This document shows, piece after piece, positions 26,402-34,876 of a stretch of 64,000 nt of DNA. This DNA comes from Variovorax flavidus (GTDB lineage Bacteria; Pseudomonadota; Gammaproteobacteria; Burkholderiales; Burkholderiaceae_C), in contig NZ_JASZYE010000001.1 in NCBI RefSeq assembly GCF_030317145.1, positions 1,798,001 through 1,862,000 of the forward strand, in the 5' to 3' direction. The first letter of the stretch is position 1, and every line of letters begins with the position of its first letter. The notes under the pieces are model-generated. The model worked only from the letters and a program-made list of their open reading frames with translations, was not told the origin of the DNA and searched no databases. The position numbers and the translations under genes are program-made.

Positions 26402-26938
26402 TCAGATATCCCTGGCCTCCGAAGTCGCTTCCGGTGCTGCAATCGACTTGCATGAGCCCGGCAGGTACTTTGGCGGCAGGGGGCTCGCTACCGCCGGGCC
26501 GCACCGCCACTCCGTGATGACCTTGCCGCCATCCTCCGACGGTTTGAACGCCCTGGCGCCGACAAACGGAACCATCGACACCGCGTTCCTCAAGCCGGTC
26601 GAATCGCCACCCAGGTTGACGTGGTTCGCAATCACGGTGATGACGCCGTTGGCATCGGTATCGACCTTCGTGACGTATTTGGTCGCGCTCTCGCCTCCGA
26701 CCGAGCATGAGCCATTGAGACGGGCCCCCATGTCCTTGTCCGGAGACGTCGATACGGCTTCCGAGACGGCGGTCCGACACGCCGATGCGGCAAGAAGAAC
26801 CTCGGACACCTTTGCGCGAATCGCATAGTCTTGATAGGCGGGCAAGGCGACCGCCGCCAGGATGCCGATGATCGCGACAACGATCATCAGTTCGATCAGC
26901 GTGAAGCCCCTTTGGGCCCGACGAACAGCATTTTTCAT
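26402..26938 (-). CDS. pilA: Type IV pilin major subunit
   Basis: 178-aa type IVa prepilin. A short leader ([11 protein letters not shown]) precedes the prepilin-peptidase site [28 protein letters not shown], whose Glu5 and hydrophobic helix are conserved. The globular domain has a C-terminal disulfide candidate pair (WRCGP and PGSCKS). ATG 26938 is chosen because the ribosome-binding GAGG is 7 nt before it; an ATG two codons earlier (26944) is also in frame. Length and sequence match major pilins, needed for twitching and DNA uptake. It has a good terminator and a candidate sigma-54 promoter, so it is monocistronic. Confidence 0.92.
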   Translation of the reverse strand: MKNAVRRAQRGFTLIELMIVVAIIGILAAVALPAYQDYAIRAKVSEVLLAASACRTAVSEAVSTSPDKDMGARLNGSCSVGGESATKYVTKVDTDANGVITVIANHVNLGGDSTGLRNAVSMVPFVGARAFKPSEDGGKVITEWRCGPAVASPLPPKYLPGSCKSIAAPEATSEARDI

Positions 26939-26994
26939 TTGCATACCTCAGTTGATTGAAGAACTCAGGCACCTCCCTGAGTGCGGACTCGTCC

Positions 26995-27008
26995 GCAGCA
27001 AATGTGCC
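26995..27008 (-). promoter_or_regulatory. Possible sigma-54 promoter of pilA
   Basis: On the minus strand GGCACATTTGCTGC has GG and GC dinucleotides 10 bases apart (27008/27007 and 26996/26995), close to the sigma-54 consensus GGCAC-N5-TTGC. It would start transcription about 40-50 bases before the pilA ATG. PilA transcription by RpoN with PilR is known in related bacteria. One -12 base and the base before GG deviate. Confidence 0.4.
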
Positions 27009-27107
27009 GGGCGCAGCACCGTGTCAAAGTCGTCATCCGCCCGTGCCGCCGTGGCTTCTGGCACACGGTGTGTGTGTCATGGCACGGGGTAGCGGTGCCA
27101 ACCCGAC

Positions 27108-27623
27108 CTAGGCCATCCGACGCGCCAGAAGGCCTGTGCGCAGCGCGCGCATCTGCTCCTGCGCAATGACATGGCCGTGTGCCGCAGCCTCGGCCAGCCA
27201 CCGGATCGCCATGTTCTCGTCCTTCGCAACGCCTTCGCCCGAGAGATGGCAGCAAGCGAGGCGCTGCATGGCGTTGGGATGGTTCTGTTCCGCGGCAAGC
27301 TCCAGCCAATAGCGACCGATCTCGTGCTTGCCGATCGCAAGGAACATCTGGCCGACGTCGTCCTGGGCATCGGCATCGCCAGCGTCGGCAAGAACAAGCA
27401 AGGACCTGTCTTCGGCCGACAGGGAAATGCCGAGCAGTCCCACAACGTCTTCCAGAGACACCCTGGCTCGTCCGCGCGCGTCGGGGTCGGACTTCCGCAC
27501 CACGCCCTCCTCGATGCGACGCCACCAGGTGCGCTGGCTGCGTCCCGTCATCGCGATGGCGGACTGGATGCTGATTGCGGCGTCGTCCGTGTTCGCGCGG
27601 TCGACCATGATTCCGGGTGCCAT
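27108..27623 (-). CDS. Sel1-repeat protein
   Basis: 171-aa soluble protein. Residues 18-62 (AIAMTGRSQRTWWRRIEEGVV-like) look like a small HTH region, and residues 80-150 form about two Sel1/TPR-like repeats (ADAQDDVGQMFL, YWLELAAEQNHPNAMQRLACCHLSGEGVAKDENMAIRWLAEAAAHGH). Sel1 proteins act as adaptors. Start 27623 is supported by AAGGA about 8 nt upstream. It lies 170 bases before pilA on the same strand, with the pilA promoter in the gap, so it may or may not share transcription. A regulatory or pilus-related role is only inferred from position. Confidence 0.72.
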   Translation of the reverse strand: MAPGIMVDRANTDDAAISIQSAIAMTGRSQRTWWRRIEEGVVRKSDPDARGRARVSLEDVVGLLGISLSAEDRSLLVLADAGDADAQDDVGQMFLAIGKHEIGRYWLELAAEQNHPNAMQRLACCHLSGEGVAKDENMAIRWLAEAAAHGHVIAQEQMRALRTGLLARRMA

Positions 27624-28109
27624 GAGTATTCCTTCCCTTCGGCAACAACGCAGGATTGCGCGGCCGCGCTCACTCTATGAGGGGAAAACTCGGCAAACCA
27701 TAAGAAACGTCTTATTCGACGCTCACCACACTTGAGCAACTCACAGTAGGTCTCGCCATGGCGCCACGCCTTGAGTTCGTCGTCGGCAATTGCCTTGAAC
27801 CCTTCTCGCCACAACAATGACCGGGCGGGGTCGCATTGCGCTTTTCGAGCAGCAATTGCAGGCGTTGACTTCCGATGGCACAGGCTACCGGGCAGTGGTG
27901 ATCGCTCAACGACCTAGTCATGCGGGATTCACTCTCGTCCTCAAAGCTAGTGATGACCGATTGCAGCGAACCGCACACCATCGATTCCGCAGTGAAACAA
28001 GGGGTGTCGTACTCGCGAAGTACAAGCTGACAACAGAATGTGCTGCTAGGCGAGCAACACGCGTCCTTGTCCTGCGTGATCGAAGTCAACCAATCTTCGG
28101 AGGTCCCTC
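27624..28109. other. Gene-poor, lower-GC stretch
   Basis: 486 bases with no convincing gene. GC content is visibly lower than the surroundings and stop codons are common in all frames. A minus-strand frame within 27624-27817 (LWREGFKAIADDELKAWRHGETYCELLKCGERRIRRF, split here by length) could be a remnant of a former gene but has no start, end or family I know. No clear promoter was identified for the small gene at 28110. Confidence 0.5.
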
Positions 28110-28346
28110 ATGCCCAAAAGAAGTGCATTTCAACAGCAAGTCGTCGAGACACTCTTAGAAAGCAAGGCCATCAATCTGGATGCTGTGGGTGCAACGGTAA
28201 GCAAGCTAGGAGAACGCGCGCTCGTTAGTGGTGAGCCACTGGTGACCCTGATCAATCGCAACTGCTTTTGGTGCTGCGGTTGGCCTGGCCCCGAGATCGG
28301 CATTGGCCGGATTGGTGCTCAAGTTCCGCGCGATATTGGGCAGTAG
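28110..28346 (+). CDS. Small peptide, possible modified-peptide precursor
   Basis: 78-aa peptide not recognised as a known family. A charged, helical N-terminal part of about 50 residues (KRSAFQQQVVETLLESKAIN, then LDAVGATVSKLGERALVSGE) is followed by a distinct short tail starting NRNCFWCCGWPGPEI with Cys52, Cys55, Cys56, two Trp and several Gly. This leader/tail build is what precursor peptides of ribosomal natural products look like, but no known motif confirms it. A strong ribosome site (GGAGGT, 5-6 nt before ATG) supports expression. It precedes a 443-aa gene by 54 bases. GC content is low for this genome. Confidence 0.65.
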   Translation: MPKRSAFQQQVVETLLESKAINLDAVGATVSKLGERALVSGEPLVTLINRNCFWCCGWPGPEIGIGRIGAQVPRDIGQ

Positions 28347-28400
28347 CCGCCCTCACCCGTAGAGGGATTCATCCCAGGACAGGGCGAACCTGGAGACGCC

Positions 28401-29732
28401 ATGGGACAGTTCTGGGACCGACGAGATCTCATTCGACGAATCTACCAGGCGTTGGACATCGCGGGGCGTGCCGTGGAGGTTGTCACCAATCGCCAGTCGC
28501 GAACGCAAGCTGGAGAACGAGCATCGCCGAACCTCATTCCGAGGGAGGATCTGGAGCTCCAGTCGAGGCCCTTGATCGCGGAAAAGGTGCTTACCGAGGC
28601 ATCCATGCTTCTGCGAACTGTTGTCTGCTTGCGTGAGTCCGACACGGCCGTCGCGCAAGCCGTCGACAAGTTGGCTCACAGGATCGCTCCCTACGCTCGC
28701 AGCGAGTCGGTCATGGTAGCGCTGTGCCGAGAGCCGGCTTTCGCGCTCGACCATGCGGCGGCCCACATTCACCTCGTCGATCTCGGCTACTCAAACGAAG
28801 CGATCGACCGCCTGCTCAAGGAGATTCTCAACGGAGAAGACACAGGAAGGCCGGAGCGCCTGCCCGGACAGGATCTGGAGCATGAATGGCTCAAGGAGGT
28901 TTGGTCCGGCGGGCGCATGAACGCCGAAACACATCGTGATCTCGTCGCGCGCACGTGCATGGCCCGTCGCATCGATTCCCTGGGGGCCTCAAGCTTTGAT
29001 CTCTATGCCTTCACCCACGTTGTGCTTCATGCGAGTGATATGGGACGGCATCCCGTCCAGTTGCCGCGCCCGATAGCGGAGATCGAGGAGGACGCAGATG
29101 CCGCCGTTGCCGCGGCCGTTGACGCCGACAACCTCGACCTGACTGCCGAGTTGCTGTGGACTTGGCCCATGCTCGGTCTTCCATGGAGTCCGGTCGCGAC
29201 TTTTGGCTTTGGGGTCCTGGCTTCGGCGCAGGATGAACTGGGATTCGTTCCGGGACCGGAATACTCGGTGCCCAACTGCAAACTTTTGCCGCCGCTCCTG
29301 CATGAGGAATACATGCTTCGCACGTCCTATCACGCAAACATCGTCATGGGATTCCTCTGCGCGACCGCACTCCAACTGGGCAGGAGTCCGCCGGCCTCGG
29401 TCGCCCCGCTGGCTGCGGTGAGCGGCGTGATTGATCGCATCACTCCCTTGCTTGACGCTCGAACTCGAGAGCCTCGCTGGGTCGCTGCGTTCTCGAGGCT
29501 GGATTCCACGCAACGCGAAGCACTGTCCAGCTTCGCGCTCACGCTTGCACTGCGTCGTGCCGCGTCCGTTCACAAGATGAGTCTGGTTCGAGAGTGCCTG
29601 AGGATTGGACTGCAATGCGGTCTTGATGATGGGCCAGCCTTTCGGCAGAGCCTCGCCCTGCTGCGCCGCGCCACGACGCTAGGCTGCCTGGGCGTTGGCG
29701 GACATCAGCATCAGACGAACGCATTGGCGTGA
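28401..29732 (+). CDS. Hypothetical protein, DUF6895-like
   Basis: 443-aa protein without signal peptide or membrane helices. I do not recognise a defined function. The motif FDLYAFTHVVLHASDMGRHP resembles the conserved block of the DUF6895 family of uncharacterised proteins; this is from memory and needs a profile search. The rest is largely helical. The start has GGAG 6 nt upstream. It is 54 bases downstream of the small Cys-containing peptide gene on the same strand and is the last gene before the convergent copper operon. The pair could be a peptide and its maturation or binding protein. Confidence 0.6.
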   Translation: MGQFWDRRDLIRRIYQALDIAGRAVEVVTNRQSRTQAGERASPNLIPREDLELQSRPLIAEKVLTEASMLLRTVVCLRESDTAVAQAVDKLAHRIAPYARSESVMVALCREPAFALDHAAAHIHLVDLGYSNEAIDRLLKEILNGEDTGRPERLPGQDLEHEWLKEVWSGGRMNAETHRDLVARTCMARRIDSLGASSFDLYAFTHVVLHASDMGRHPVQLPRPIAEIEEDADAAVAAAVDADNLDLTAELLWTWPMLGLPWSPVATFGFGVLASAQDELGFVPGPEYSVPNCKLLPPLLHEEYMLRTSYHANIVMGFLCATALQLGRSPPASVAPLAAVSGVIDRITPLLDARTREPRWVAAFSRLDSTQREALSSFALTLALRRAASVHKMSLVRECLRIGLQCGLDDGPAFRQSLALLRRATTLGCLGVGGHQHQTNALA

Positions 29733-29780
29733 GGTGCGCTACCCGTCTCGGCGCCGCCACCGCTTCCTAGTCGCGTGAGC

Positions 29781-30080
29781 TCACCGCACCGCCTCCATCT
29801 TCGTCACGACGATTTTTCCGTCCACCATCTCGGCCCTGAACCGGACCTTGTCGCCCGCCTGCACCGCGTCGAGCATCGCGTCGTCGCCGACCTTGAACAC
29901 CATGGTCATGCCAGGCATGTCGAGGTTGTTCAAGGGCCCATGCTTCAGCGTGATCCTGGCGTTCTCCTTGTCGACCTTGCGCACCTCGCCATTGCTGAGT
30001 TCGTCGGTGACGGACTGCGCATGGGCCAGGCCGGCCAGCGCGACGACGCCCGCGAGAAGTGCATTTCGAAAACCGAGCAT
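29781..30080 (-). CDS. Periplasmic copper-binding protein (CusF-like)
   Basis: 99-aa small protein with a signal peptide (cleavage after AHA at about 21). The CusF-type OB-fold motif ITLKHGPLNNLDMPGMTMVFKV carries His47, Met55, Met58 and Met60; the Trp that caps Cu(I) in E. coli CusF is not at its usual place, as in many betaproteobacterial relatives. It would hand Cu(I) to partner proteins. It follows the copper oxidase gene by 23 bases and is the last gene of the minus-strand copper operon. Confidence 0.88.
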   Translation of the reverse strand: MLGFRNALLAGVVALAGLAHAQSVTDELSNGEVRKVDKENARITLKHGPLNNLDMPGMTMVFKVGDDAMLDAVQAGDKVRFRAEMVDGKIVVTKMEAVR

Positions 30081-30103
30081 CTGAATTTCCTTTTTTTAAT
30101 GGA

Positions 30104-31516
30104 TCAATGACCTGAATGCCCGCGCGGCTTGCGGACCTGTACCTCGACGTTGGAGTCCGGCATGTTCTGCGGCGGCATCGCCGATGGCCCCGCACCTCGC
30201 GCATGCGGCGCCCTGGCAAGGGGTTCGGCCAGTTCGTGAGCGACCGTGCCCGGCGGGTGCCTGAACCAGCCGGGGTTCGAGTAGTCGCCGGCCTTCTGCC
30301 CCTTGCGCACCTTGACGACACTGAACATGCCGCCCATCTCGACCGACCCGAACGGGCCTTCGCCGCTCATCATCGGCACGGTGTTGTCGGGCAGGGGCAT
30401 CGACATCTCGCTCATGTCGCCCATGCCGCGCTCGCCCATCACCATGTAGTCGGGGATGAGTCGGGTGATCTTGCCAACCACGTCGCGGTGGTCCACGCCG
30501 ATCATGGTGGGCACGTCATGGCCCATGGCATTCATCGTGTGGTGGCTCTTGTGGCAATGGAACGCCCAGTCGCCCTCCTCGTCCGCGACGAACTCGACCT
30601 GCCGCATCTGGCCGACGCCGACGTCGGTCGTCACCTCGGGCCAGCGCGCGCCCTTCGGCTTCGGGCCGCCGTCGGTGCCGGTGACGACGAACTCGTGGCC
30701 GTGCAGATGCATCGGATGGTTCGTCATCGTGAGGTTGCCGAAACGGATGCGGACCTTGTCGTTGTGCCGCACGTTGAGCGAATCGATGCCCGGGAAGATG
30801 CGGCTGTTCCACGACCAGAGGTTGAAGTCCAGCATCGTCATGATCTTCGGCGTCGCGCTGCCCGGCTCGATGTCGTAGGCATTGAGCAGGAAGACGAAGT
30901 CGCGGTCGACCTCGTCGATCAGCGGATGCGCAACCTTCGGGTGCGTCACCCAGAAGCCCATCATGCCCATCGCCATCTGCGCCATCTCGTCCGCGTGCGG
31001 GTGGTACATGAAGGTGCCCGGCCGGCGCGCCTTGAATTCATAGACGAAGGTCTTGCCGGGCGCGATGGCCGGCTGCGTGAGGCCCGAGACGCCATCCATG
31101 CCGTTGGGCAGCCGCTGGCCATGCCAGTGGATGCTGGTGTGCTCGGGCAGCTTGTTGGTGACGAAGATGCGCACGCGGTCGCCCTCCACCACCTCGATCG
31201 TCGGTCCGGGCGACTGGCCGTTGTAGCCCCACAAGTGCGCCTTGAAGCCCGGCGCCATCTCGCGGACGACCGGCTCGGCCACGAGGTGGAATTCCTTGAC
31301 GCCGCCGTTCATGCGGCACGGCAGCGTCCAGCCGTTCAAGGTGACGACGGGGTTGTACGGCCGGCCGCTCGATGGCGGCAGCGGGGGCATGGTGTCGGGC
31401 CTGGTTTGCAGCACGGGCTCGGGCAAGGCGGCCATCGCCACCCTGGAAACCGTCGCGGCTGCGATCGCGCCGGTGATGGCGCCGGCAGCGCCCAGGAAAT
31501 TGCGTCTGTGCGTCAT
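30104..31516 (-). CDS. Multicopper oxidase (copper resistance)
   Basis: 470-aa periplasmic oxidase. A Tat signal (THRRNFLGAAGAITGAIA) shows export in folded form. Copper sites are visible: HWHGQR and YHPHADEMAQMAMGMMG in the first domain, NHPMHLHGHEF and the T1 motif HCHKSHHTMNAM near the end. It probably oxidises Cu(I) to the less toxic Cu(II). The length is shorter than the 600-aa CopA type, matching the short copper oxidases that sit next to TolC-like and CusF-like genes. ATG 31516 gives the Tat start; TTG 31525 is an alternative that would overlap the TolC stop. Confidence 0.9.
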   Translation of the reverse strand: MTHRRNFLGAAGAITGAIAAATVSRVAMAALPEPVLQTRPDTMPPLPPSSGRPYNPVVTLNGWTLPCRMNGGVKEFHLVAEPVVREMAPGFKAHLWGYNGQSPGPTIEVVEGDRVRIFVTNKLPEHTSIHWHGQRLPNGMDGVSGLTQPAIAPGKTFVYEFKARRPGTFMYHPHADEMAQMAMGMMGFWVTHPKVAHPLIDEVDRDFVFLLNAYDIEPGSATPKIMTMLDFNLWSWNSRIFPGIDSLNVRHNDKVRIRFGNLTMTNHPMHLHGHEFVVTGTDGGPKPKGARWPEVTTDVGVGQMRQVEFVADEEGDWAFHCHKSHHTMNAMGHDVPTMIGVDHRDVVGKITRLIPDYMVMGERGMGDMSEMSMPLPDNTVPMMSGEGPFGSVEMGGMFSVVKVRKGQKAGDYSNPGWFRHPPGTVAHELAEPLARAPHARGAGPSAMPPQNMPDSNVEVQVRKPRGHSGH

Positions 31517-31521
31517 GGTCT

Positions 31522-32880
31522 TCAATGGGCGGTGGGCTTGCCGATGACCGATGCGGCCAACGCGGCATCGGCAAGCCAGAACTGTTGCTGGGCGTCGATG
31601 GCAGCCATGACGCTCGTGATCTGCTCGCGTGTCTCGGCGAGGAGTTCGAACACGCCGATCAGCATGCCGTTGTAGCGAAGCATGTTTTCCTCGGCCATGG
31701 TCTGGCGCAGCGGCACGATCTCGTCGCGGTAGTGCCGCGCAATGTCATAGGCGGTGCGGTAGGCGGAGTAGCCTTCGCGCAGTTGCGAGCTGGCGCCGCG
31801 CACGGTCGCGTCGTAACGGTGGGCGGCGGCGAGCGCCTGCGCATTCATCGCATCGCGCTGCGCTGACCCCCAGTCGAAGAGCGGCAGGCGGATGTCGAGT
31901 TCGTACCCGTTGCGATTGGCCTTGCCGCCGTTTGCGAAGAGCGTGTCGTGCCGCGCGCCGGCCTCGATGTCGATGACGGTCGGCAGCAGGTTCAAGCCCT
32001 GCGACTTTCCGGCCACGTCGAGTTGCGCGCGCGCGAGCCTTACATCGAGCCGCTGGTCGTTCGCCGCCGCCGCCACGTCGCTGGCATCGCGTGGTGCCTT
32101 CGGCAGGTCGGGCAGGCGCTCCGGCAGCTTCAGCTTCGCCGCCTGCGCGTCGTCCAGGCCGAGCAAGCGGACAAGCTCTTCGCGGGCAGCCCCCGTCGCG
32201 TGCTGCGCGGACGCCAGTTGCGTGGTCGCATCCGCATAGAACACCTGCTGCCGTGCGCGCTGGAGCTTGCTGAAGTTTCCGACCTGTTGCATGCGGCGGG
32301 CCAATTCCGCACTGGCCTGCGCGGCCTCGTTGACCTGCACGGCGTAGCGAAGCGATTGCTGCGCCGCCACCGCGCGAACCCAGGCCCGGCGCACCTGCGT
32401 CACCTGGTCGACGACCGTGGAGGCGAGCTGCACCTTGACCTGCGCCGACTGGCTCTTCGACAGTGCCATCCGTTGCGGCAGCAGGATGAGGTCCACCAGT
32501 CCGAAGGACAACAGGCGCCCCAGTTCAAGCTCGTCGCCGAGCCGCATGCGCTCGAATCTGAAGATCGGGTTCGGGAGCCGTCCACCCTGGTTGGCTGCCG
32601 CGACGTCGGCCCAGCTCTGCGCCAGCAGCGCCTGAACGGCCGGACTGTTGGCAAGTGCGACCCGGACCGCATCGCTTTCAGAAAGAGGCCGCGACAGCAA
32701 ATCGTCCGTCAGTGCCGCGCGGGCCTCGCGCTGTTCGTCGCTGCGGCTGAGTTCCAGCTTGCCAGCGGTGAACTGCGATGTGCTGGCGTTCGTCTCGTCG
32801 AGCACCTCGTCGATGCCGACGGAGGCACAGCCGGAGAGCAGCAGCGCCACGGCCAACGCGCTCATGCCGGTCGCTCGCAT
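31522..32880 (-). CDS. TolC-family outer-membrane factor
   Basis: 452-aa outer-membrane channel protein of the efflux (OEP) family. A lipoprotein signal with LLLSGCASVG at the N-terminus, followed by two repeated helical hairpins typical of TolC/CusC (LALSKSQSAQVKVQLAS, then NEAAQASAELARRMQQVG and GYSAYRTAYDIARHYRDEIVPLRQ). Genes of this short kind sit with copper oxidases and not with an RND pump, so its partner is unclear. Its ATG overlaps the stop of the preceding small gene, so the two are translated together. Confidence 0.85.
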   Translation of the reverse strand: MRATGMSALAVALLLSGCASVGIDEVLDETNASTSQFTAGKLELSRSDEQREARAALTDDLLSRPLSESDAVRVALANSPAVQALLAQSWADVAAANQGGRLPNPIFRFERMRLGDELELGRLLSFGLVDLILLPQRMALSKSQSAQVKVQLASTVVDQVTQVRRAWVRAVAAQQSLRYAVQVNEAAQASAELARRMQQVGNFSKLQRARQQVFYADATTQLASAQHATGAAREELVRLLGLDDAQAAKLKLPERLPDLPKAPRDASDVAAAANDQRLDVRLARAQLDVAGKSQGLNLLPTVIDIEAGARHDTLFANGGKANRNGYELDIRLPLFDWGSAQRDAMNAQALAAAHRYDATVRGASSQLREGYSAYRTAYDIARHYRDEIVPLRQTMAEENMLRYNGMLIGVFELLAETREQITSVMAAIDAQQQFWLADAALAASVIGKPTAH

Positions 32881-33209
32881 CACCGATGCTCCTCGTGCGT
32901 CGGCATGGCGTGCCCTGCGTGCGGATCAGCGTCGTGCGATGGCGCTGCCATGTCGCCGGGACCCTGCGCTTCCCTGGCATAGGCGCGCCAGCCGCCTCGG
33001 TTGTAGGCCGTGTCGTTGGCCACTTTCCAGGGGATGGGTTTCTCGTCGGCGAACGGCCGATAGCCATCCAGCGCCGAGCGATATGTCAATGCAGGCGGCG
33101 TGCCGCCCACTCCCGTCGAAGCGGGAGTCGAAGGCGACTGCGCCACGGCGGCGCCCACCGCCAATGCGGGCAATGCAGCCAGCCATCGGGCCGGCAAAGA
33201 AGGAAACAT
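32880..33209 (-). CDS. Small exported His/Met-rich protein
   Basis: 109-aa protein with a signal peptide (LAALPALAVGAAVAQ). The mature part has YRSALDGYRPFADEKPIPWKVANDT and ends with a His-rich tail (SHDADPHAGHAMPTHEEH) likely to bind copper. Family not identified beyond conserved hypothetical proteins in copper clusters. It lies directly before the TolC-like gene. ATG 33209 fits a normal signal peptide start. Confidence 0.75.
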   Translation of the reverse strand: MFPSLPARWLAALPALAVGAAVAQSPSTPASTGVGGTPPALTYRSALDGYRPFADEKPIPWKVANDTAYNRGGWRAYAREAQGPGDMAAPSHDADPHAGHAMPTHEEHR

Positions 33210-33330
33210 GGAATCCTCGCGATGTTCATGAACGGAGCGACGTCAGCGGACCCGCAAGGGTTCGGACGGCGAGCGATGCATGGCGCGTCGAAGCACACCG
33301 GCAGCCGAAGCGGCCGGTGGTACGACGCGA

Positions 33331-33738
33331 CTAGGCGCGAGGTGGTTTGTCGGGAACGCGGGACGCGAACCTTGCCTTCGCGCTGGCCGGTTCGGCCAGG
33401 TCGGCTTGCGGCAAGACGTGGGCCGGTGCGACCTGCGCGTCGGTCGTCAGCGCAACGGCATGGCACGAGACACAGGTGGAGCACTTGTGCGAGGTGTCGG
33501 AATGCGCGTGGGAAGTTTTCGCGCTGCTGCCTTCATCGGCATGCGAGGCAGCATCGTGATGGTGGACGGCGTGCTCATGCGACCCGGCATGCGCGGAAGG
33601 ACCGGCATGCGATGCCGCCATCGCCACCTCCATCACGGGCTCGGGCGTTCCGCAGAGCGCCATCGACGCCGCTGCATACCCCTGGAAGGGTACGGCAAGC
33701 ATCATCAGCCACAGCAGGAACACGCGAACGCGGGACAT
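33331..33738 (-). CDS. Exported His/Cys-rich protein of the copper operon
   Basis: 135-aa protein with signal peptide (VFLLWLMMLAVPFQGYAAA). It carries a dense cluster of His (SHAGPSAHAGSHEHAVHHHD) and a CSTCVSCH motif; this spacing resembles heme or metal sites, but heme attachment is not established. Probably a periplasmic metal-buffering protein. First gene of the minus-strand copper operon and 31 bases from the convergent end of the ABC binding-protein gene, so its promoter must be inside that short gap or the neighbouring coding end. The gap to the next gene is 121 bases. Confidence 0.68.
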   Translation of the reverse strand: MSRVRVFLLWLMMLAVPFQGYAAASMALCGTPEPVMEVAMAASHAGPSAHAGSHEHAVHHHDAASHADEGSSAKTSHAHSDTSHKCSTCVSCHAVALTTDAQVAPAHVLPQADLAEPASAKARFASRVPDKPPRA

Positions 33739-33769
33739 CGCGTGATTCTATCGGCCGCTCAATGCCCGA

Positions 33770-34750
33770 TCACTGGATCACCTTGTCCGCGCGATTCATC
33801 ACCGAGCGCGGGATCGTGAAGCCGAGCCGCTTGGCGGTGTTGAGATTGATCAGCAGCTCGAACTTGGTGGGCTGTTCGATCGGGAGGTCGGCGGGCTTCG
33901 CGCCTTTCAGGATCCGGTCGACGTAGCGTGCGCCATCCTTGCCCTCGTTGCCGTAGCCGGGTCCATAAGCCATCAGGCACCCGTTTTCCGCGTAGTCGCT
34001 CCGGGCGCAGATGGTCGGCAAACCGTTCTGGACGGCCAGGTCCGCAATCAGCTTCTGGTTGGAATTCGCAACCGGATTCAAGGTCACCCACACCGCCGTG
34101 GCGCGCGCCTTGACGGCATCCTTGAATGCTTGCGCATAGCTCTCGGCGCTGCTGGCCTCCATCGAATAAAGCTGGAGTCCCAGTTTCCCCGCCGGCACCT
34201 GGCTGGCTTCCCACTGCGGGATGGAGCCGGGCGCATGCGGGTCCCACAGCACGGCCACACGGACCGCCTTGGGGTCCGTCTCCTTCAGGAGTTCGAGCCG
34301 CTTGCCCGTGAGGATGGCCGCGACGTTGGTGACGCCCGTGCTGTTCCCGCCGGGCCGCGCAAGGCTTTCGGCCAACCCGGTGGTGATCGGGTCGGTGACG
34401 CCCATGAAGACGATGGGCACCGTCGAGGTCGTCTTCTTGGCCGCCTGCGCCGCGTTGGTCGTCACCGCAACGAGCACGTCGATGTCCATGCGGACCAGTT
34501 CCTCGGCGAGCATGGGGAGTCGCTGCAGATCCTGGCTTTCATGGCGGTAGTCGATGAGGATGTTCTGTCCTTCGACATAGCCAAGATCGCGGAGGCCTTT
34601 CCTGAACGCTTCGAGGCGAGGTGCATCGGCGGCCGCCGAGACGGCAGCCAGGTAACCCAGGCGCGGGACCTTCTTCGCCTGCTGGGCAAGCGCCGGGGAG
34701 CCGGCCACCAGCAAGGCGCCCAATAGAAGGCCCAGGATCTTGCTGCGCAT
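33770..34750 (-). CDS. ABC transporter substrate-binding protein (TrpX/YtrH type)
   Basis: 326-aa periplasmic binding protein of the ABC-sub-bind group. Signal peptide (LGLLLGALLVAGSPALA) then the two lobes with RLGYLAAVSAAADAPRLEAFRKGLRDLGYVEGQNILIDYR and a mid-lobe VPIVFMGVTDPITTGLAESLARPGGNSTGV, which are typical of this family. The start at 34750 has AAGGAGG 6 nt upstream; the longer frame reaching 35731 is an artefact crossing the kinase gene. No permease or ATPase is adjacent. It is divergent from a sensor kinase gene, which may sense the same ligand. Confidence 0.88.
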   Translation of the reverse strand: MRSKILGLLLGALLVAGSPALAQQAKKVPRLGYLAAVSAAADAPRLEAFRKGLRDLGYVEGQNILIDYRHESQDLQRLPMLAEELVRMDIDVLVAVTTNAAQAAKKTTSTVPIVFMGVTDPITTGLAESLARPGGNSTGVTNVAAILTGKRLELLKETDPKAVRVAVLWDPHAPGSIPQWEASQVPAGKLGLQLYSMEASSAESYAQAFKDAVKARATAVWVTLNPVANSNQKLIADLAVQNGLPTICARSDYAENGCLMAYGPGYGNEGKDGARYVDRILKGAKPADLPIEQPTKFELLINLNTAKRLGFTIPRSVMNRADKVIQ

Positions 34751-34876
34751 CGAAGTCCTCCTTGTCGCCAGCAGCCGCACCAGCGGATTTTGCGCCGCTT
34801 CCGGTGCGGCGCCCGTGTGCATGCGCGGTATCGGGTCGGCCAATAGGCCTAAGCGGCCGGTCTTCCCATCCGGCGT

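Noticed and set aside
27548..27817. Minus-strand frame with a protein-like start (LWREGFKAIADDELKAW)
   Set aside because: The first part looks coding-like but the rest is not, and it overlaps the Sel1 gene; at most a remnant, so not listed as a gene.
27712..28158. Two overlapping frames (minus 27712-28089, plus 27817-28158) as possible genes
   Set aside because: No ribosome site or family pattern; Cys/Ser/Thr-rich chance translations in the lower-GC gap.
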